Shown here in pieces: positions 1-7,363 of a stretch of DNA of 36,313 bases. Made by a program: the position numbers and the translations under genes. The first letter of the stretch is position 1. Every line of letters begins with the position of its first letter. Below the pieces are notes generated by a model. It saw only the letters and a program-made list of their open reading frames with translations. It ran no database searches and was not told the DNA's origin. Source of the DNA: JAYRGC01 sp041908065 (GTDB lineage: Bacteria > Pseudomonadota > Alphaproteobacteria > UBA9219); NCBI GenBank assembly GCA_041908065.1, contig JAYRGC010000052.1, forward strand, positions 1 through 36,313. The letters are read 5' to 3'.

Positions 1-708
1 GAGGGGGCGAGGGCTTGGATACCCTTGGGCGCGGCTAGTAAATTAAAGCAAATCATCTTCGACGAAAAAATAACCGAGATAGTCATGATAGGCCGTGTTC
101 GCAGGCCATCTTTGGCGGAATTGAAGCCGGATTTTCTGGCCATGAAGATATTGATGAAGATCGGCATGAACAGTCTGGGCGACGACGGCTTGCTGTCCGC
201 CATAGGCAAGGCCATGGAGGACGAATGCGGCGTGCGTGTGGTGGGCGCGCACGAGGTGTTCTCGTCGTTCTTGGTTCCGCAAGGAAACATCTGCGCGAGC
301 GTGCCGGACGACGACGCCATATCCGACATTCGGCGCGGCGCGGAGGCCGCTTTGGCCTTAGGGCGTTTGGACATCGGCCAATCTGTCGTGGTGCAACAGG
401 GCTTGGTGCTGGGCGTAGAGGCCATAGAGGGAACCGACGCCATGCTGTCCCGCTGCTCCGGCCTGCGCCGCGCGGGCAAGGGCGGAGTTCTGGTCAAACT
501 GGCCAAGCCGCAGCAGGACGAGCGTTTCGACCTTCCCGCCATCGGCCCCGACACCGTTAAATCCGCGATCGCCGCCGGATTGCGCGGAATAGCCGTCGAA
601 GCAGGCCGCAGTCTGATTATCGACAAAGACGAGGTGATCGCTTTGGCCGACGCCGCCGGATTGTTCGTTCTCGCCATCAAACCTGAGGATTTTTCCAGTG
701 GAAAATAA
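1..708 (+). CDS. lpxI: LpxI, UDP-2,3-diacylglucosamine pyrophosphatase (5' end cut off by window)
   Basis: LpxI hydrolyses UDP-2,3-diacylglucosamine to lipid X and UMP on the cytoplasmic side of the inner membrane; it replaces LpxH in most alphaproteobacteria. The frame is open back to base 1, and the residues before the first possible start (a TTG at base 25) already read like the family, with WIPLGAASKL leading into the conserved GRVRRPSL motif. The gene is therefore truncated by the window edge, missing roughly the first 40-50 of about 280 residues. The C-terminal LpxI domain is intact, including the QQGLVLGVEAIEGTDAM stretch, where the family conserves glutamate and aspartate, and the IDKDEVIALADAAGLFVLAI end. 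It overlaps lpxB by 11 bases, the usual lpxI-lpxB coupling, so lpxA and fabZ are expected just upstream. Confidence 0.93.
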   Translation, partial: EGARAWIPLGAASKLKQIIFDEKITEIVMIGRVRRPSLAELKPDFLAMKILMKIGMNSLGDDGLLSAIGKAMEDECGVRVVGAHEVFSSFLVPQGNICASVPDDDAISDIRRGAEAALALGRLDIGQSVVVQQGLVLGVEAIEGTDAMLSRCSGLRRAGKGGVLVKLAKPQQDERFDLPAIGPDTVKSAIAAGLRGIAVEAGRSLIIDKDEVIALADAAGLFVLAIKPEDFSSGK

Positions 709-1921
709 CGCCGACGGACAGCCGTTGTTCTTCCTGATAGCCGGAGAGGCCTCGGGGGATTTATTGGGGGCGCGCTTGATGGCGGCGTTGAAGAGGCTGA
801 CCGGAGGCATGGTTTCCTTCGTCGGCATCGGCGGCGAGAGGATGGCGGCGGAAGGTCTGCGACAGATTTTCCCCCTCTCGGAGTTGGCGCACATGGGAAT
901 CTTGGAGGTAGCTGCCCATCTCCCCAATCTGCTGCGCCGCATAGACCAGACCATAGCCGAGGTTAAACGCTTGAAGCCGGCGGCGTTGATAACCATAGAT
1001 TCTCCGGATTTCTGCTTTCGCGTGGCGAAAAAGCTGAAAGGCGAGGGCGTCCCACTGATACATTACGTCGCGCCCTCGGTTTGGGCATGGAGGCCTGAAC
1101 GCGCCGCCATGGTGGCGCAGTTTCTGGATCACGTTTTGGCCTTGTTGCCGTTCGAGCCGGAATACTTCACGCGGGAAGGGCTGAACTGCACCTTCGTCGG
1201 CCACCCCATAGTGGAAAGCGGGGCGGCTTCGGGGCAGGGGCGGAGATTTCGCGAACGCCACGGAATAAGCGGCGATGCCCCCGTTCTGACGGTTCTGCCC
1301 GGCAGCCGGATGGGGGAGGTCAAACGGCTGATGCCGGTATTCCGGCAAACGATCAAACGTCTGAAACGTAAAATCCCTAACCTGCAAGTGGTCTTGCCGG
1401 TGACCGGCGGAAACGTAGCATCCTTCGTCGAAAAGGCCGCGAGCAAGTGGCCGGTTCCGGTTTTTATCGCCAAGGGAGACGGAGAAAAATACGACGCCTT
1501 CAACGCTTCCTTCGCCGCCTTGGCCTGTTCCGGCACGGTATCGGTCGAATTGGCCATGGCCGGATTGCCGATGGTCGTGGCCTATCGCGTCAACCCGCTG
1601 ACGGCCTTATTCGCAAGATTCCTGCTGAAGACCAAATACGCCACCTTGGTCAACATCATGCACGATAAAATGATAGTGCCGGAGTTTCTGCAATGGCATT
1701 GCACGCCCAAGAATCTGGCGGGAAAGGTATTGGAATTGCTGCGCGATCCGGTGGCGGCGCGGACGCAAAAAAGCGGTTTGTCAAAGGTTGCTTCGTGGCT
1801 GGGGGCGGGGTCGCTGCATCCGTCGGAAAAGGCCGCCGGAGTCGTTTTGGAGATGGTTCGCAATCAGCGTCCGGAATCCGTATCGGCCTTGACCATGCGG
1901 AATCTTTTCGCTGAAAGGTAA
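698..1921 (+). CDS. lpxB: LpxB, lipid-A-disaccharide synthase
   Basis: LpxB condenses lipid X with UDP-2,3-diacylglucosamine to make the tetra-acyl disaccharide 1-phosphate of lipid A; it is a peripheral inner-membrane GT19 glycosyltransferase. The 407 residues fit the family's usual length of about 380-400. The N-terminal GEASGD nucleotide-fold motif lies at residues 16-21, HYVAPSVWAW is the typical central motif, LPGSRMGEV opens the second domain, and the CSGTVSVELA and MVVAYRVNPLT segments are typical of the donor-binding half. The start is GTG at 698, with GAGGA at 685-689 as ribosome binding site inside the end of lpxI. Only one base separates the stop codon from the 3' end of the convergent tRNA-Asp gene. 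Confidence 0.96.
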   Translation: MENNADGQPLFFLIAGEASGDLLGARLMAALKRLTGGMVSFVGIGGERMAAEGLRQIFPLSELAHMGILEVAAHLPNLLRRIDQTIAEVKRLKPAALITIDSPDFCFRVAKKLKGEGVPLIHYVAPSVWAWRPERAAMVAQFLDHVLALLPFEPEYFTREGLNCTFVGHPIVESGAASGQGRRFRERHGISGDAPVLTVLPGSRMGEVKRLMPVFRQTIKRLKRKIPNLQVVLPVTGGNVASFVEKAASKWPVPVFIAKGDGEKYDAFNASFAALACSGTVSVELAMAGLPMVVAYRVNPLTALFARFLLKTKYATLVNIMHDKMIVPEFLQWHCTPKNLAGKVLELLRDPVAARTQKSGLSKVASWLGAGSLHPSEKAAGVVLEMVRNQRPESVSALTMRNLFAER

Positions 1922-1922
1922 A

Positions 1923-1999
1923 TGGCGCGAGTGACGGGACTTGAACCCGCGACCTTCGGCGTGACAGGCCGACGCTCTAACCAACTGAGCTACACCCGC
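1923..1999 (-). tRNA. tRNA-Asp (GTC anticodon), CCA encoded
   Basis: Read on the minus strand this is a complete 77-base cloverleaf. The acceptor arm GCGGGTG pairs with CACTCGC through one G-U pair, followed by discriminator G and an encoded CCA. The D arm is GCTCAGTTGGTTAGAGC, the anticodon loop is CTGTCACG with anticodon GTC, and the T loop is GTTCAAGTC. Its 3' end touches the lpxB stop codon (one base between), so any trailer or terminator lies antisense to the end of lpxB. It has its own promoter upstream at 2061-2090. Confidence 0.97.
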
Positions 2000-2060
2000 G
2001 TACTAGGCGACCGCTGGCGGCGGAAGCAATCCGCAGCAAGCGACCGAATTCGGCGGGAAA

Positions 2061-2090
2061 TCATTAGGCGATATGGGGCGGTCGTGTCAA
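2061..2090 (-). promoter_or_regulatory. sigma70-type promoter for tRNA-Asp
   Basis: On the minus strand a perfect -35 box TTGACA (bases 2090-2085) is followed after 18 bases by TAATGA (2066-2061). Transcription would start near 2054 and give a leader of about 55 bases before the tRNA. It lies just downstream of the flhB stop codon on the same strand, so the tRNA need not depend on flagellar transcription. The -10 is only a partial match. Confidence 0.5.
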
Positions 2091-2104
2091 TGGAATAAAA
2101 CGCC

Positions 2105-3175
2105 TTAGACGTTCTTGCCCTTCAGCTTATAGACGTAGGAAATCACTTCGGCGACGGCGCGGTAATGCTCGGCGGTTATGGGTTGATCCAGCTCGACCGT
2201 ATCGTACAACGCCCGCGCCAGAGGCGGGTTGCTGACCAGCGGAACGCCGTTTTCCTCCGCAACTTCGCGGATTTTCGCGGCTATCCTGTCGGTTCCCTTG
2301 GCCAGCAACACGGGAGCCGCCATTTTAAGCCCGTCGTACTGCAGGGCTACCGCGTAGTGGGTAGGATTGGTCACGACCACGTCGGCCTTGGGGACCTGAG
2401 CCATCATGCGCTTTCTGGCCTTTTCCATCCGCAACTGCCGCAACCTGCCCTTTATTACGGGGTCTCCCTCCATCTGTTTGCTCTCGTCTTTTACCTCTTG
2501 TTTAGTCATTCTTAATTCTTTAAAGTATTTCCATCTTTGATATAGTAAATCCCCTACGGCTATTACTGTAACTATCATAATGATTATTATAACCAGATGG
2601 ATGATTTCTCCGTGGGCGAAATCCATTATGTCGACCAGATTTTGTCCGGTATGCCCGACTATTTCGTCGAGAAGCGGCAATGCCGCTATCAACACCGCGC
2701 CGCCGATTATCACCATCTTCACGAAGCCCTTCAAAAGCTCGACCATGGAGGCCATGGAAAAGATCTGCTTGAACCCGTTGATGGGCGAGAGCTTCATAAG
2801 ATCCGGCATAAGCCGCGTGGTGTTGGCGTAAAATCCGGTCTGCACCATGGTTCCGGCGATGACCGCCAAGGACAGCAGCCCGAACGCCAGAATGCTGGCC
2901 AGAGCGACGTGGGCTGTGGCTCCGGCTAAGATGGATTGCAAATCGTCGCCATCGAGGCTGATTTGCTCCGGCTTTTCTATGAATATCTTCATGCCGATCA
3001 AGATGCGACCGGACATTTCCGGTCCTATCCACATGATGACGATAAGTCCGGCCAAAAGCAGAGCCCAAGTGGCCAGCTCCCTGCTTATCGGAAGCTGCCC
3101 TTTTTCACGCGCGTCGGATAGGCGTTTGCCGGTAGGTTCTTCGGTTTTTTGGTCGTTGTCGGTATCTTCGGCCAT
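2105..3175 (-). CDS. flhB: FlhB, flagellar export apparatus switch protein
   Basis: FlhB sits next to the FliPQR export gate and switches substrate specificity from rod/hook to filament proteins after self-cleavage. The 356 residues match the family. The N-terminal TEEPTGKRLSDAREKGQ motif, which contacts the gate, is at 11-27. Four hydrophobic segments follow at about 35-52, 86-112, 150-170 and 190-212. The autocleavage motif NPTH is at 270-273, and the C-terminal cytoplasmic domain runs to residue 356. The start ATG at 3175 lies 8 bases after the fliR stop, with no strong ribosome binding site, suggesting coupled translation in a fliQ-fliR-flhB operon. A paralogue carrying only the C-terminal domain is encoded at 21527-21880. 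Confidence 0.97.
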   Translation of the reverse strand: MAEDTDNDQKTEEPTGKRLSDAREKGQLPISRELATWALLLAGLIVIMWIGPEMSGRILIGMKIFIEKPEQISLDGDDLQSILAGATAHVALASILAFGLLSLAVIAGTMVQTGFYANTTRLMPDLMKLSPINGFKQIFSMASMVELLKGFVKMVIIGGAVLIAALPLLDEIVGHTGQNLVDIMDFAHGEIIHLVIIIIMIVTVIAVGDLLYQRWKYFKELRMTKQEVKDESKQMEGDPVIKGRLRQLRMEKARKRMMAQVPKADVVVTNPTHYAVALQYDGLKMAAPVLLAKGTDRIAAKIREVAEENGVPLVSNPPLARALYDTVELDQPITAEHYRAVAEVISYVYKLKGKNV

Positions 3176-3183
3176 GGTTCAAA

Positions 3184-3963
3184 TCACCGCGACAACAAAA
3201 GCTCGGCCAGAGAGCTTTCCATATAGCTGAGCCATAGAGCTAGGATCAAACCTATCGCGGCGGCGAACAAAGCCATGCCGCCCCAGATTTCCACCGGAAG
3301 AGTTATCAGGAACAACTGCACCTGCGGCATCAACCGCTGCATGAAGCTGACGGTGGTGAACAGCAAAAGACCGGCTATAAGAAACGGCGCGGCCAACTCC
3401 ACTCCGATCTGAAAACTTTTGGTTATCAGCGAGATGTATTCCCGCACCAGATCTCCTGAAGGCAGCTCTCCGCCGACCGGAAACAGTTTATAAGTCTCCA
3501 TCAATCCGCGCAGCATCTGATGGTCTAAACCGGTTATGAACACCAGAGTCAGGGCGGCGGTTCCCAAAAACGCCCCGGGCAACGGGCTTTGCATGGCCAT
3601 AGCTGGATTGAGAATCATGGCGTTGGAAAGCCCTGTTTGAACGGCGATAAGCGATCCGGTCGTCTCTATCGCTCCCATGAAAAGGCGCAGGATCGAGCCG
3701 AAAAACACTCCGACGAAAGCCTCTTTGGCGATCAAAAGCGTCATATCGGCGATGTGATCCGGCGGACGGGGAAGGGAACCGATCATAGGCTGGAACATCA
3801 AAAAGCTGATTGTCAAAGACAACATCAACCTGACGCGGGGGGAAACAAAGGATTCCCCCACCCCGGGAAACAGCATCATGGCCGCCCCGATCCGCGTGAA
3901 AACCAGAAAGAACTGGAACACGTGTCCCGACAGATAATCGGCGAGGGGAAAGCTATACTGCAT
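3184..3963 (-). CDS. fliR: FliR, flagellar export gate protein
   Basis: FliR is the integral membrane subunit that completes the FliP5-FliQ4-FliR1 export gate in the basal body. The 259 residues are the usual length and almost all hydrophobic, with about six membrane segments. The conserved early motif around TRIGAAMMLFPGVGE, then SPRVRLMLSL, is at residues 24-50. The protein ends in the short FliR tail. It lies between fliQ (18-base gap) and flhB (8-base gap) in one minus-strand operon, which is the standard fliQ-fliR-flhB order. Confidence 0.95.
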   Translation of the reverse strand: MQYSFPLADYLSGHVFQFFLVFTRIGAAMMLFPGVGESFVSPRVRLMLSLTISFLMFQPMIGSLPRPPDHIADMTLLIAKEAFVGVFFGSILRLFMGAIETTGSLIAVQTGLSNAMILNPAMAMQSPLPGAFLGTAALTLVFITGLDHQMLRGLMETYKLFPVGGELPSGDLVREYISLITKSFQIGVELAAPFLIAGLLLFTTVSFMQRLMPQVQLFLITLPVEIWGGMALFAAAIGLILALWLSYMESSLAELLLSR

Positions 3964-3981
3964 AAATCCGCGCCCGATGGG

Positions 3982-4254
3982 TTATCCGGTTCCGATCTGA
4001 ATTATCCGGTCGGTCAAAGATCTGGTGAAGCCGCCGAGTATGGACATCATAAAGGGAAGCAGCCAGATGGTGATTCCGAAGGTGACTATCATTTTGGGGA
4101 TAAAGGAAAGAGTGGCCTCTTGGATCTGCGTCACGGCTTGCAACAAAGACACGATAACGCCGATGACAAGCCCCGCCAACAGCACCGGCCCAGATACCTT
4201 CAGCATCACGAGGATCGCCTCGCGGCAGATTTCAATGGCTTCGGCTTCGTTCAT
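3982..4254 (-). CDS. fliQ: FliQ, flagellar export gate protein
   Basis: FliQ is the small helical-hairpin subunit of the flagellar export gate. The 90 residues hold two hydrophobic helices (about 15-40 and 52-72) separated by the family motif QAVTQIQEATLSFIPK. It is the first gene of the fliQ-fliR-flhB operon. In many alphaproteobacteria fliE is directly upstream. Here the upstream space is instead filled by a palindrome and a mobile repeat, and fliE lies at 22830 on the other strand. No obvious promoter is visible in the roughly 90 bases between the gene and the first repeat. Confidence 0.95.
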   Translation of the reverse strand: MNEAEAIEICREAILVMLKVSGPVLLAGLVIGVIVSLLQAVTQIQEATLSFIPKMIVTFGITIWLLPFMMSILGGFTRSLTDRIIQIGTG

Positions 4255-4341
4255 GGCGCGGCGTTCTGAAGATGTGGATAACGGCGGGAATTACCCTGCG
4301 GATTCTGCCTGAAGCCGTTGGCCTTAACAAGGGAATAAAGG

Positions 4342-4376
4342 CCAGCGGTCGCTGAGCTTGTCGAAGCGACCGCTGG
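4342..4376. repeat. REP-like palindrome, GAGCTTGTCGA loop
   Basis: A perfect 12-bp inverted repeat (CCAGCGGTCGCT at 4342-4353, AGCGACCGCTGG at 4365-4376) encloses the 11-base loop GAGCTTGTCGA. Related copies lie at about 4642-4668 (inside the pepN 3' end), at 26339-26369, and as a diverged pair at 26467-26506. With the mobile repeat at 4394-4614 it accounts for most of the 387-base gap between fliQ and pepN. It could form a stable RNA hairpin on either strand. I see no U-tract that would make it a classical terminator. Confidence 0.8.
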
Positions 4377-4385
4377 GAACATAAA

Positions 4386-4622
4386 GTTTCAGAGGCTCTT
4401 ACGCAAAACGGGTGGGTATTACCTTCCGAAAAGCGCCGTCATTGCGAGCCGCCCCTTGGCGGCGAAGCAATACAGTGCTGTTGCTACATGGCTCGGGATT
4501 GCTTCGCCGCCCGACAGCGTTAACACTGTCCAAACCAAAGAGGGGCGGCTAGCAATGACGGTGCTTACTGCTGTGTTTGGAGGCAAAATTATCCACCCAT
4601 TTTGCGTAAGAGCCGTTTCAGA
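4386..4622 (+). mobile_element. MITE-like element, copy A, complete, with 8-bp target duplication
   Basis: The element spans 4394-4614 (221 bp) and is flanked on both sides by the direct duplication GTTTCAGA (4386-4393 and 4615-4622). The terminal arms are GGCTCTTACGCAAAACGGGT on the left and its near-perfect complement on the right. Inside is a second inverted pair, GTCATTGCGAGCCGCCCCTT with GCGGCGAAGCAAT and their complements. To the right of centre is an imperfect copy of the GACAGCGTTAACGCTGTC palindrome (here CGTTAACAC). There is no coding capacity, so movement would need a transposase supplied elsewhere. The sequence on each side matches the unoccupied stretch near 26380-26400, so this copy landed inside an older repeat. 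Confidence 0.8.
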
Positions 4623-4637
4623 CTCATGGGCAGAACG

Positions 4638-4670
4638 TCGCCTAGCCTGTCGAAGCGACCGAGGCGGAAA
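4638..4670. repeat. REP-like palindrome forming the pepN 3' end
   Basis: The sequence CCTAGCCTGTCGAAGCGACCG matches the arm and loop of the 4342-4376 palindrome, with a few changes. Read on the minus strand it encodes the last residues of PepN (VASTG) and the TAG stop. The complementary arm (GTCGC at about 4637-4641) lies just after the stop. The gene therefore ends inside a repeat. Confidence 0.6.
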
Positions 4671-7299
4671 GGGCGGATTCCACCACCTCGCGGCAATTCA
4701 CCGAGAGTTTGGAAAGCGCGGCGAGGCGTTTTAGCTCCGCCTTCATCAAGGCCTGCCGTTTGGATTCGTAATCGCGCCAGCGCAGGAAAACCTTGGCCAG
4801 CCGCGCCGAAGCGTGAGGGTTGAGCTTATCCACCTTGGCGATAATTTCCGAGGCGAAGCGGTATCCCTTGCCATCGACGGAGTGGAGTCCGAAGGGGTTG
4901 CCGCAGAACACCCCGATAAGCGCGGACACTCGGTTGGGATTGTTGAACGCGAAGGCGGAATGGCGGGTAAGTCGCGCGACGTCTTTCAACACTCCGTCTT
5001 GCCGCGCCGCCGCCTGAACGCTCAGCCACTCGTCCATGATGGAAGGATGTCCGGCGTATTTCTTCTCGAACCATTCCAAAGCCTTGGCGCGTTCGGGAGA
5101 CTTGCCGTCGGCGAGGATGGATAGCCCCGCTATTTTATCGGTCATGCTGCGCGATTTGACAACCATGCCGTGGGCTATCTTCGCCGCCTTCGTCTCCTCG
5201 GCGCGGCTGAGATAGCCGAGGCACAGGTTCTTCAAGCTGCGTTGTCCCCGCGCTGCGCCGTCGCTGGAGTTTTCGCTTAACGAGGAGGTTATTTCGGCAT
5301 GGGTTTTCCATAAATCTTCGCGCAAGGCGCAGGCGATGGCCGTGGCCGTTTCCCGACGACGGGAATACACGGCGGCGGGATCTATGGGCTTTCCCGATAT
5401 TTTTACCGCCATGCCTATTTCGGCCTCGCTCGGCAGCGTCAAGGTCATCGCCCTGACGGCGGCGTCCATGCGGCTGTCGCAGAGAACCCGCCCCAGCGCG
5501 GCCACCAGCTTGGGCGAAAGCTCCAACGGCTTGGGGTTTTTCAGGCTTAGAAGCGACAACAACAGCCGCATATAAAGTTTCTGCGCCGCTTCCCAGCGGT
5601 TGAAGCTGTCGCTGTCGTGGGACATCAGGAACAAAAGATCGGCATCGGAGACGCCGCTTTCCAAACGCACCGGAGCCGAAAAGTCGCGCAGCAACGACGC
5701 TATCGGCTTTTCGTCGATATTTTCGAACGCGAAAGTCTCAACCTCTTTACGAAGATGCAGGATCTTCGTGCCGCATAGATCCTTGCCCTTGGCCGACAAA
5801 AGCCCGACCGACAAAGGCATATGGAAAGGACGTTTGGTTTTTTGCCCGGGCGTGGGAGGGCACGATTGCCTGACGCGCAAGGAATAGCGTCGCGCCTTCG
5901 CGTTATAGATTTCCTTGGCCTCCAATCGCGGAGTTCCGGCCTGGGCGTACCAGCGCATGAACTGCGACAAATCGATGTTTCCGGCTTGTGACATCGCGGC
6001 TACGAAATCTTCGCAGGTGGCGGCTTTCCCGTCGTTGCGCCCGAGATAAAGGTTCAACCCTTTGCGGAAATTCGCGCGCCCGATCATGGTCTGGATCATC
6101 CGCACCACCTCCGAGCCTTTTTGATACACGGTCGAGGTGTAGAAATTGTCTATCGCCTTGTAGCTGGCCGGACGCACCGCGTGCGCCATCGCTCCGGCGT
6201 CCTCGGCGAACTGGGCGCGGCGCAGGCCGGAAACGGCGGAGATGCGCTCCAACGCGCGCCCGCGCATGTCGCCGCAGAACTCCTGCTCGCGGAAGACCGT
6301 CAAGCCTTCCTTGAGGCTCAGTTGGAACCAGTCGCGGCAAGTGACGCGATTGCCGGTCCAGTTGTGGAAATATTCGTGTCCCACCACCCGCTCGATGAAA
6401 TCTATGTCGGAATCCGTGGCGGTGTCCGATCGCCCCAACACGCAAGCGTCGTTGAAGATGTTCAGTCCCTTGTTCTCCATCGCCCCCATGTTGAAGAAGC
6501 TGACGGCGACGATCATAAAACGATCCAGATCGTATTCGAGGCCGTAGGTCTTTTCGTCCCAAGCCATCGCTTGCTTCAAGGCCGCCATGGCGAAGCCGGT
6601 GTCGGCTTTGCGCCCTGGTTCGACGTAGATTTCCAGCAAGACCTTGCGGCCTGATTTGGTGACGAACTCGTCCTTCACCTTGTCCAGTTTTCCGGCCACC
6701 AAAGCGAAAAGATAGCAAGGCTTGGGAAAGGGATCCTGCCACTTCGCCCAATGCCTGCCGTTGCCTTCGCCGCCCGAGGCGATCAAGTTTCCGTTCGAAA
6801 GCAGGGACGGGAATTTCTTGCGGTCGGCATGGATGGTTACGGTGAACTTGGCCAGAACGTCGGGGCGGTCGGGATAATAGGTTATGCGGCGGAATCCCTC
6901 GGCCTCGCATTGAGTGCAAAGCATGGGGCCGGCGGCGTACAGGCCGGACAAGGCGGTGTTCAGCTTGGGATCGTTGGAGCTTTCGATCTCCACCACCGCC
7001 GCGTTGCCGGAAATGCCTGAGATGACCAAACGCCGTTCCGACAAATCGTATTCGGACGGGGAAAGTTTTTTACCGTTCACGGTAACCGCGATCAGCTTTT
7101 GGTTCTCGCCGTCCAGAATCAGCGGGGATTTTTTGTCGCGGCTTTCGGGATTGCGCCTGACCATCATCCGCGACTTGACCGCGACGCGCTTTTCTCCGAT
7201 GTCGAAATCCAAGGCCACCGCGTCCACCAGAAAAGCGGGCGGGAGGTAGTCGGCCAAATTAACGGCGGATTCTTGGGACGTTTTGCTTTTGGACGACAT
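4642..7299 (-). CDS. pepN: PepN, aminopeptidase N (M1 zinc metallopeptidase)
   Basis: PepN is a cytoplasmic broad-specificity aminopeptidase that finishes degradation of peptides released by ATP-dependent proteases. The 885 residues match the roughly 870-residue proteobacterial form. The GAMEN substrate-binding motif is at 272-276, the zinc site HEYFH at 308-312, and the third ligand Glu331 in LKEG lies 23 residues after the first histidine, as in the E. coli enzyme. The N-terminal beta domain and long helical C-terminal domain are both present. ATG at 7299 is preceded by AAGGA at good spacing. The last residues and stop codon fall in a REP-like palindrome. The next gene upstream, ispDF, is on the same strand 64 bases away. 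Confidence 0.96.
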   Translation of the reverse strand: MSSKSKTSQESAVNLADYLPPAFLVDAVALDFDIGEKRVAVKSRMMVRRNPESRDKKSPLILDGENQKLIAVTVNGKKLSPSEYDLSERRLVISGISGNAAVVEIESSNDPKLNTALSGLYAAGPMLCTQCEAEGFRRITYYPDRPDVLAKFTVTIHADRKKFPSLLSNGNLIASGGEGNGRHWAKWQDPFPKPCYLFALVAGKLDKVKDEFVTKSGRKVLLEIYVEPGRKADTGFAMAALKQAMAWDEKTYGLEYDLDRFMIVAVSFFNMGAMENKGLNIFNDACVLGRSDTATDSDIDFIERVVGHEYFHNWTGNRVTCRDWFQLSLKEGLTVFREQEFCGDMRGRALERISAVSGLRRAQFAEDAGAMAHAVRPASYKAIDNFYTSTVYQKGSEVVRMIQTMIGRANFRKGLNLYLGRNDGKAATCEDFVAAMSQAGNIDLSQFMRWYAQAGTPRLEAKEIYNAKARRYSLRVRQSCPPTPGQKTKRPFHMPLSVGLLSAKGKDLCGTKILHLRKEVETFAFENIDEKPIASLLRDFSAPVRLESGVSDADLLFLMSHDSDSFNRWEAAQKLYMRLLLSLLSLKNPKPLELSPKLVAALGRVLCDSRMDAAVRAMTLTLPSEAEIGMAVKISGKPIDPAAVYSRRRETATAIACALREDLWKTHAEITSSLSENSSDGAARGQRSLKNLCLGYLSRAEETKAAKIAHGMVVKSRSMTDKIAGLSILADGKSPERAKALEWFEKKYAGHPSIMDEWLSVQAAARQDGVLKDVARLTRHSAFAFNNPNRVSALIGVFCGNPFGLHSVDGKGYRFASEIIAKVDKLNPHASARLAKVFLRWRDYESKRQALMKAELKRLAALSKLSVNCREVVESALSASVASTG

Positions 7300-7363
7300 T
7301 AAAGATTCCTTTCATGCGCTATTAGACCATCTCTTTCCGGCAATCCATTGCAGCGGCCATAAA

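Noticed and set aside
25..708. LpxI starting at the TTG at base 25
   Set aside because: The frame is open to base 1 and the residues before 25 already match the family, so the gene is truncated, not short.
5903..6919. A 338-codon minus-strand frame within pepN
   Set aside because: Arg/His/Gly-rich shadow of the real PepN frame, with no family motifs.
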